This document shows, in pieces, positions 7,088 to 10,726 of a stretch of DNA of 10,726 bases. Origin of the DNA: an uncultured Geobacteraceae bacterium (GTDB lineage Bacteria; Desulfobacterota; Desulfuromonadia; Desulfuromonadales; Geopsychrobacteraceae); contig CALFFB010000234.1 of NCBI GenBank assembly GCA_937958075.1, positions 1 through 10,726 of the forward strand, in the 5' to 3' direction. Both the position numbers and the translations under genes were made by a program. The notes below the pieces were generated by a model. It made no database searches and was not told the origin of the DNA. It worked only from the letters and a program-made list of their open reading frames with translations. Position 1 is the first letter of the stretch; every line of letters starts with the position of its first letter.

Positions 7088-7106
7088 CGGTGAAAACCGG
7101 TGAAAA
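7088..7106. repeat. two CGGTGAAAA direct repeats, 10 bp apart, upstream of mrpA
   Basis: CGGTGAAAA occurs at 7088-7096 and again at 7098-7106, a spacing of exactly one DNA helical turn, so both copies face the same side. Relative to the proposed mrp start they cover about -24 to -42, over the -35 region. That is a typical place for a response regulator or other dimeric factor that binds direct repeats. No regulator for it is in the window, and binding is inference. Confidence 0.45.
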
Positions 7107-7181
7107 ATTAACGTTTCAGAAGGTATTCAATTCTTTTTTGAAATGCAAGATTTATCGAAACCGCTGTTTGTGAAAACGCCT

Positions 7182-7209
7182 TTGCAAGAACCATGAGCTG
7201 TGCTAGAAC
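7182..7209 (+). promoter_or_regulatory. possible promoter for the amidase gene
   Basis: TTGCAA (7182-7187) is followed after 16 bp by TAGAAC (7204-7209), preceded by TGC (7201-7203), making an extended -10. Each hexamer matches consensus at four of six bases. Transcription would begin near 7216 and leave a leader of about 105 nt before the ATG at 7321. Confidence 0.35.
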
Positions 7210-7216
7210 CTCGACA

Positions 7217-7277
7217 GACAGGCTGTATTCCAGGTCGGTTTCCCCTGAATCGCGGAAAGTTTTCCCGCTGACCTGTC
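7217..7277 (+). other. leader with two mutually exclusive stems before the amidase gene
   Basis: GACAGG (7217-7222) can pair with CCTGTC (7272-7277), while CAGGTC (7231-7236) can pair with GACCTG (7270-7275). The two right-hand arms overlap, so only one stem can form at a time. A third hairpin, GCGGAAA with TTTCCCGC and one bulge, lies between (7252-7268). The stems are only six bases long and no U-tract follows, so a control role is speculative. Confidence 0.2.
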
Positions 7278-7320
7278 CCGTGCCGCAATAGAACAGGGTT
7301 ATGTCAAAAGGAGTCCCTTT

Positions 7321-8109
7321 ATGATGCCTCAACGCCGCTGTGCCGCCATCCAGTTCAACATCACCCTCGGCCAGGTCGCTGCCAACCTGCGCAAGGCCAG
7401 TGCCGCCCTGAACCGGGTTGCCGATGAGGGGGCCTGCCTGGCGGTGCTGCCGGAGATGTGGAGTTGCGGCTACGATTACCGGCATCTTGAGGCCCTGGCA
7501 GGCGAAACCCCCGCTGTCCTGACGGAGATGCAAAGCCTCAGCAAAGCGCGGAACCTGGTCATCGTCGGCAGTCTGCCCGAAGCCATGGACGGCAACATCT
7601 ACAACACCGCCTACGTCATCGACAACGGCGAACTCAAGGGCAGCTACCGCAAGCTGCACCTGTTCTCCACCATGGGCGAGGATCGCTTTTTACAGGCCGG
7701 CGACCAGACCCTGGTGGCCGACACCACGGCCGGACGGATTGGCGTAGCCATCTGCTATGATCTGCGCTTTCCCGAGCTGTTCCGCAAGCTGGCCCTGGCC
7801 GGAGCCGAGATCATCTGCGTTCCGGCGGAATGGCCGAAACCGCGTCAGGAGCACTGGCAAACCCTGCTGCGTGCCCGCGCCATCGAAAACCAGCTGTTCG
7901 TGATTGCCGCCAACTGCTGCCGCGTTCAGGGAAAGCTCGACTTCTGCGGCCTCTCCCAGTTGATTTCACCTTTGGGCAATATCCTGGCCCGGGCCCAGGA
8001 GGAGGATACGGAGCTGGTTGCCGATTTCGATTTTACCGAGATGGCGAACTACCGCGAACAGATCAAAATTCTGACGGATCGGCGGGCGGATATTTACGGG
8101 ACACCATAA
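7321..8109 (+). CDS. carbon-nitrogen hydrolase (nitrilase superfamily), omega-amidase-like
   Basis: A 262-residue single-domain enzyme with the nitrilase Glu-Lys-Cys triad: E45 (AVLPEMWSCGYD), K111 (YRKLHLFS) and C145 (GVAICYDLRFPELFR). The extra conserved glutamate is E120 (TMGEDRF). Enzymes of this family hydrolyse C-N bonds of amides in the cytoplasm, through a thioester on the cysteine. The motifs CYDLRFPELFR and the PAEWP segment (168-172) resemble the omega-amidase/Nit2/YafV group, which converts 2-oxoglutaramate or 2-oxosuccinamate to the keto acid. An N-carbamoyl-amine or deaminated-glutathione amidase role is also possible. The start at 7321 has AAGGAG seven bases upstream; the ATG at 7324 would be ten bases away. 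The gene stands alone, divergent from mrpA and convergent with the next gene, so context does not give the substrate. Confidence 0.93.
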   Translation: MMPQRRCAAIQFNITLGQVAANLRKASAALNRVADEGACLAVLPEMWSCGYDYRHLEALAGETPAVLTEMQSLSKARNLVIVGSLPEAMDGNIYNTAYVIDNGELKGSYRKLHLFSTMGEDRFLQAGDQTLVADTTAGRIGVAICYDLRFPELFRKLALAGAEIICVPAEWPKPRQEHWQTLLRARAIENQLFVIAANCCRVQGKLDFCGLSQLISPLGNILARAQEEDTELVADFDFTEMANYREQIKILTDRRADIYGTP

Positions 8110-8188
8110 GCTTGAGGCAGGTGCGCTGTTTGCGGATTGAGCCGGTTTCGCATACCAGCAATCCCTTATTTCAGACATAAACGGGCGA

Positions 8189-8524
8189 TCAATCGTCCAT
8201 AGGCTGTGCGCTTGACCGATAGGCCGCCGGCACCTCCGCCAGGCTGTCGGCAAAGTGCAGGGTCCCCGTGTCGTCAGCATAAACATAGCGGCCGTGCTGC
8301 TTTTTCTGGGGTGGCGCCGCCTGCTCCTCGATGGTACGGCCGATGTCATCGGCCTCGTCCCCGGGCTGCTGCAGAGTCAACAGGCGCTGGCGAAAATCAC
8401 GATAGAAACGCTGCGCCGGCACCACTCCGGGCGCTTCGAAGGTATAGCGCATCAGCACCTGGTCACCGACCAGCACCAGAATCAGCACCGCCAGTATCCA
8501 GAAGACAAATCGGATAAATTTCAC
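8189..8524 (-). CDS. small single-span membrane protein with DUF4124-like tail
   Basis: A 111-residue protein of unknown function. It starts VKFIRFVFWILAVLILVLVG, one uncleaved membrane helix (about 4-20) with a short basic N-terminus, so the rest should lie in the periplasm. The middle (about 38-78) is polar and probably helical. The end (79-106, GRYVYADDTGTLHFADSLAEVP) resembles the DUF4124 pattern, in which a short aromatic strand is followed by a D/NG turn and an HF-D strand. I chose the GTG at 8524 because AAAGGA stands eight bases upstream. The in-frame ATGs at 8575 and 8569 fall in the probable -10 box (8570-8565), so the longer 128-residue reading is unlikely. It is divergent from trxB and convergent with the amidase gene, so no partner is suggested. 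Confidence 0.75.
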   Translation of the reverse strand: MKFIRFVFWILAVLILVLVGDQVLMRYTFEAPGVVPAQRFYRDFRQRLLTLQQPGDEADDIGRTIEEQAAPPQKKQHGRYVYADDTGTLHFADSLAEVPAAYRSSAQPMDD

Positions 8525-8564
8525 TTTCCCGGTCCTTTCCACGTCTGGGCACAAATAGCGCCCT

Positions 8565-8594
8565 ATCATAGCCACCGGAACTTCCCCGCCGCAA
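8565..8594 (-). promoter_or_regulatory. possible promoter of the DUF4124-like gene
   Basis: On the minus strand TTGCGG (8594-8589) is followed after 18 bp by TATGAT (8570-8565), which matches the -10 consensus at five of six bases. Transcription near 8558 would give a leader of about 34 nt to the GTG at 8524. I could not identify a convincing promoter for trxB in the other direction. Confidence 0.35.
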
Positions 8595-8672
8595 GCTATT
8601 CCATTTTGGTTATGAATATGCGACTATTCACAGCGTTTATTGCCCACAGGAAACAAGGAGAATCAATTCACC

Positions 8673-9614
8673 ATGAACACGGATTACGATGTCATCATAA
8701 TCGGCGGTGGCCCGGCGGGAATGACCGCCGGACTCTATGCCAGCCGCGCCTGCCTGAAAACCCTGATGCTGGAAAAAATGATCATGGGCGGTCAGATGAT
8801 GACCACCACCCTGGTGGAGAACTGGCCCGGTTATCCCGATGGCATCGAAGGGCCGGAACTGATGATGAAATTTCAGGAACACTGCGTCAAATTCGGCCTG
8901 GAAACCGGTTACGGCACCGTTGAAAAAATTATCGACAACGGCAGCAGCAAAACCCTCATCGTTGACGGCAAGGAAAAAACCTGCAAAGCAATCATCGTCA
9001 GCACCGGGGTTATCCCGCGCAAACTCGGCATCGACGGCGAGGCGGAGCTGGTCGGCAAGGGTGTTTCCTATTGCGCCACCTGCGACGGCGCCTTTTTCCG
9101 CAACCAGCCCATCGCGGTCATCGGTGGCGGCGACACGGCCGCCGAGGAGGCCCTCTATCTGACCCGATTTGCCAGCAAGGTCTACATGGTGCATCGCCGC
9201 GACCAGCTGCGGGCAACGAAGATCCTGCAGGAACGCATCCTCGCCCACGACAAGATCGAGGTCGTCTGGGACAGCACCGTTGACCGCCTGCTCTCGGATA
9301 CCAGCGGCCTGACCGGCGCGATACTGCGCAATCGCCACAGCGGTGAAACCCGCACCCTTGATATTCACGGCATGTTTGTTGCCGTCGGCGTCACGCCCAC
9401 CACCGGTTTTCTGGCTGAACTTGTCAAAACCAATCCGGAAGGCTATATCCTCGCCGGCGAGGACACCCATACCTCGGTACCGGGTATTTTCGCCGCCGGT
9501 GATTGCCGTACCACGGTCCTCAAGCAGGTATCGACGGCTGTCGGCGACGGGGCCGTTGCCGCCATGATGGCGGAGAAATACGTCGACGAGCTGCAACACC
9601 AGCCATCGTCATAA
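8673..9614 (+). CDS. trxB: thioredoxin reductase
   Basis: A 313-residue low-molecular-weight flavoprotein that passes electrons from NADPH through FAD and a disulfide to thioredoxin. The N-terminal FAD motif is IIIGGGPAGMTAGLYASRA (8-26). The redox centre is C134-A-T-C137 (SYCATCDGAFF). The NADPH domain has VIGGGDTAAEEA (149-160) and H174-R175-R176 with R180, the usual NADPH-selecting residues. The C-terminal FAD motif is GIFAAGDC (271-278). All motifs are intact and length is normal for bacterial TrxB. The ATG at 8673 matches the family start; its ribosome-binding site AAGGAG is 12 bases away, which is longer than ideal. The TTG at 8640 would add an 11-residue extension of no recognisable kind. 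comM follows after 57 bp on the same strand with no visible terminator, so they may share a transcript. Confidence 0.97.
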   Translation: MNTDYDVIIIGGGPAGMTAGLYASRACLKTLMLEKMIMGGQMMTTTLVENWPGYPDGIEGPELMMKFQEHCVKFGLETGYGTVEKIIDNGSSKTLIVDGKEKTCKAIIVSTGVIPRKLGIDGEAELVGKGVSYCATCDGAFFRNQPIAVIGGGDTAAEEALYLTRFASKVYMVHRRDQLRATKILQERILAHDKIEVVWDSTVDRLLSDTSGLTGAILRNRHSGETRTLDIHGMFVAVGVTPTTGFLAELVKTNPEGYILAGEDTHTSVPGIFAAGDCRTTVLKQVSTAVGDGAVAAMMAEKYVDELQHQPSS

Positions 9615-9671
9615 CATCAGAACACCAGGGTCGGCGCCTATGGCCGGCAGCTGTTCAAGGGAGGGGAATCC

Positions 9672-10726
9672 ATGCTTGCCAAAGTTTTGTCCGGAGCTCT
9701 CATCGGTATCGATGCCTATCCGGTGGAGGTTGAAGTCGACATCGCTCAGGGACTGCCGCAATTCGCCACTGTCGGGCTGCCGGAGGGAGCGGTCAAGGAG
9801 AGCAAGGATCGCGTCAAGTCCGCCATCAAAAATTCCGGTTATGAGTTTCCCGCCCGGCGCATTACCATCAATCTGGCTCCCGCCGATATCCGCAAGGACG
9901 GTGCCGCCTTTGATCTGCCCATCGCCGTCGGGCTCCTCGCTGCTACCGGCGTTGTTGACGCGGACAAGCTGAAGAATTTCATCCTCCTTGGAGAACTGTC
10001 CCTCGATGGCCAGGTCAAGCCCGTGCGCGGCGTGCTGCCCATCGCCACCGCCGCCCGCCGGTGGGGGGATCTGGCCCTGATCGTGCCGCAGGACAATGCG
10101 GAAGAGGGTGCCATCGTTGCCGGGCCCGACGTCTATCCGGTCACGGATCTGGGGGCCGCCATCACCCTGATCAACGGTGAGCGTGAGGCCGCCCCCTTTA
10201 CCATGCCGGCACCGACAGCGGACGACCTGCATCCGACCGACTGCGAGGATTTCGCCGAGGTCAAAGGCCAGGAACATGTCAAACGCGCCCTGGAGGTAGC
10301 GGCTGCCGGAGCCCACAACATCCTCATGTCCGGCCCGCCCGGCAGCGGCAAAACCATGCTGGCCAGACGGCTGCCGACCATTCTCCCCGATTTTTCCTTC
10401 GAGGAGTCTCTGGAAACCACCAAGATTCACTCGGTCGCCGGGCTGCTCAGCCGCAATAATGCCCTGGTGCGGCAACGTCCGTACAGGTCACCCCATCACA
10501 CCATTTCCGATGCCGGACTGATCGGTGGCGGCGCCTATCCGCGCCCTGGAGAAGTATCCTTAGCGCATGGCGGTATTTTATTTTTAGACGAATTTCCCGA
10601 GTTTAAAAAGAACGTTCTGGAGATGCTGCGTCAACCGCTGGAAGATGGTCAGGTCAGCATCAGTCGTGCGGCCCTGAGTCTGACCTATCCCGCCGACTTC
10701 ATGCTGGTCGCGGCGATGAACCCCTG
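9672..10726 (+). CDS. comM: YifB/ComM-family Mg-chelatase-like AAA+ ATPase (partial, 3' end cut)
   Basis: The first 351 codons of a protein that normally has about 500 residues; the frame is open to the window edge. The N-terminal part (about 16-165) is the ChlI/Lon-like domain, with GLPQFATVGLPEGAVKESKD (27-46) and NLAPADIRKDGAAFDLPIAVG (68-88). The AAA+ module follows, with Walker A GPPGSGKT (221-228), a PYRSPHHTISDAGLIGGG segment (about 272-289) and Walker B ILFLDEF (302-308). ComM in Vibrio and Haemophilus is a hexameric helicase that drives branch migration during natural transformation; the family is also widespread in bacteria with no known competence, where its role is unclear. GGGAGGGG five bases before the ATG is a very strong ribosome-binding site. 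Codon use turns AT-rich for a short stretch around Walker B (see findings). Confidence 0.96.
   Translation, partial: MLAKVLSGALIGIDAYPVEVEVDIAQGLPQFATVGLPEGAVKESKDRVKSAIKNSGYEFPARRITINLAPADIRKDGAAFDLPIAVGLLAATGVVDADKLKNFILLGELSLDGQVKPVRGVLPIATAARRWGDLALIVPQDNAEEGAIVAGPDVYPVTDLGAAITLINGEREAAPFTMPAPTADDLHPTDCEDFAEVKGQEHVKRALEVAAAGAHNILMSGPPGSGKTMLARRLPTILPDFSFEESLETTKIHSVAGLLSRNNALVRQRPYRSPHHTISDAGLIGGGAYPRPGEVSLAHGGILFLDEFPEFKKNVLEMLRQPLEDGQVSISRAALSLTYPADFMLVAAMNP

Noticed and set aside
7179..7200. GG...TTGC pattern on the minus strand as a sigma-54 promoter for mrp
   Set aside because: The GG and GC are only about five bases apart instead of the ten needed between the -24 and -12 elements.
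7108..7320. Minus-strand open frame continuing from the amidase antisense into the mrpA-amidase gap, ending QKRIEYLLKR
   Set aside because: Its end looks protein-like, but it has no start codon with a ribosome-binding site in the gap, and most of its length is antisense to the amidase gene.
8183..8198. GGGCGATCAATCGTCC inverted repeat at the convergent gene ends, as a terminator
   Set aside because: The stem is six bases with a G-U pair, it overlaps the stop codon of the minus-strand gene, and neither strand has a T-tract after it.
8637..10475. Two long minus-strand open frames (320 and 288 codons) opposite trxB and comM
   Set aside because: They lie entirely against well-identified genes, lack recognisable motifs and good ribosome-binding sites, and are rich in G, A, D and Q as expected when the complement of GC-rich codons is read.
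1..10726. CRISPR arrays, insertion sequences, tRNA or rRNA genes, attachment sites
   Set aside because: No regularly spaced repeats, transposase motifs, paired terminal repeats or tRNA-like folds were seen by eye; a covariance-model and repeat search would settle it.

Overview
The window is about 10.7 kb of GC-rich bacterial chromosome with tightly packed genes. No rRNA, tRNA, insertion sequence or CRISPR array was found. The gene set fits a Gram-negative anaerobe or facultative bacterium. A deltaproteobacterial/Desulfuromonadota-like source is my guess, based on the fused MrpA-MrpB antiporter, the DUF4124-like membrane protein and the small winged-helix protein ending in PKRCYWTPA. That assignment is inference only.

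Left end (1-1140, minus strand): a type II toxin-antitoxin module. A FitA/VapB-like ribbon-helix-helix antitoxin overlaps a PIN-domain VapC/FitB-like toxin by 4 bp. A 58-residue winged-helix protein follows 47 nt later and may be on the same transcript. An extended -10 promoter and a perfect 9+1+9 bp palindrome precede the antitoxin and look like an autoregulated control region. At the far left edge only the first codons of another minus-strand gene are visible.

Centre (1140-7045, minus strand): a complete six-gene mrp (mnh/pha) operon in the order A/B fusion, C, D, E, F, G. It encodes a multisubunit Na+(K+)/H+ antiporter related to the membrane arm of respiratory complex I. All junctions from A to F overlap by 1 to 7 bp, and F to G is 15 bp, so the genes are almost certainly translated from one mRNA. 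A probable intrinsic terminator separates the operon from the toxin-antitoxin module.

Divergent region (7046-7320): 275 bp between mrpA and a plus-strand amidase gene. Next to mrpA are two copies of CGGTGAAAA exactly 10 bp apart. On the other side are a possible promoter and a leader that could fold for the amidase gene.

Right part (7321-10726): a nitrilase-superfamily amidase (plus); a convergent small single-span membrane protein with a DUF4124-like tail (minus); then, divergent from it, thioredoxin reductase trxB and, 57 bp on, the first 351 codons of a ComM/YifB-type AAA+ ATPase that runs off the right edge.

Most of the window is familiar housekeeping or stress physiology. The least explained parts are the small winged-helix gene behind the toxin-antitoxin pair, the phased repeat upstream of mrpA and the structured amidase leader. 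I did not find a convincing wholly new system.
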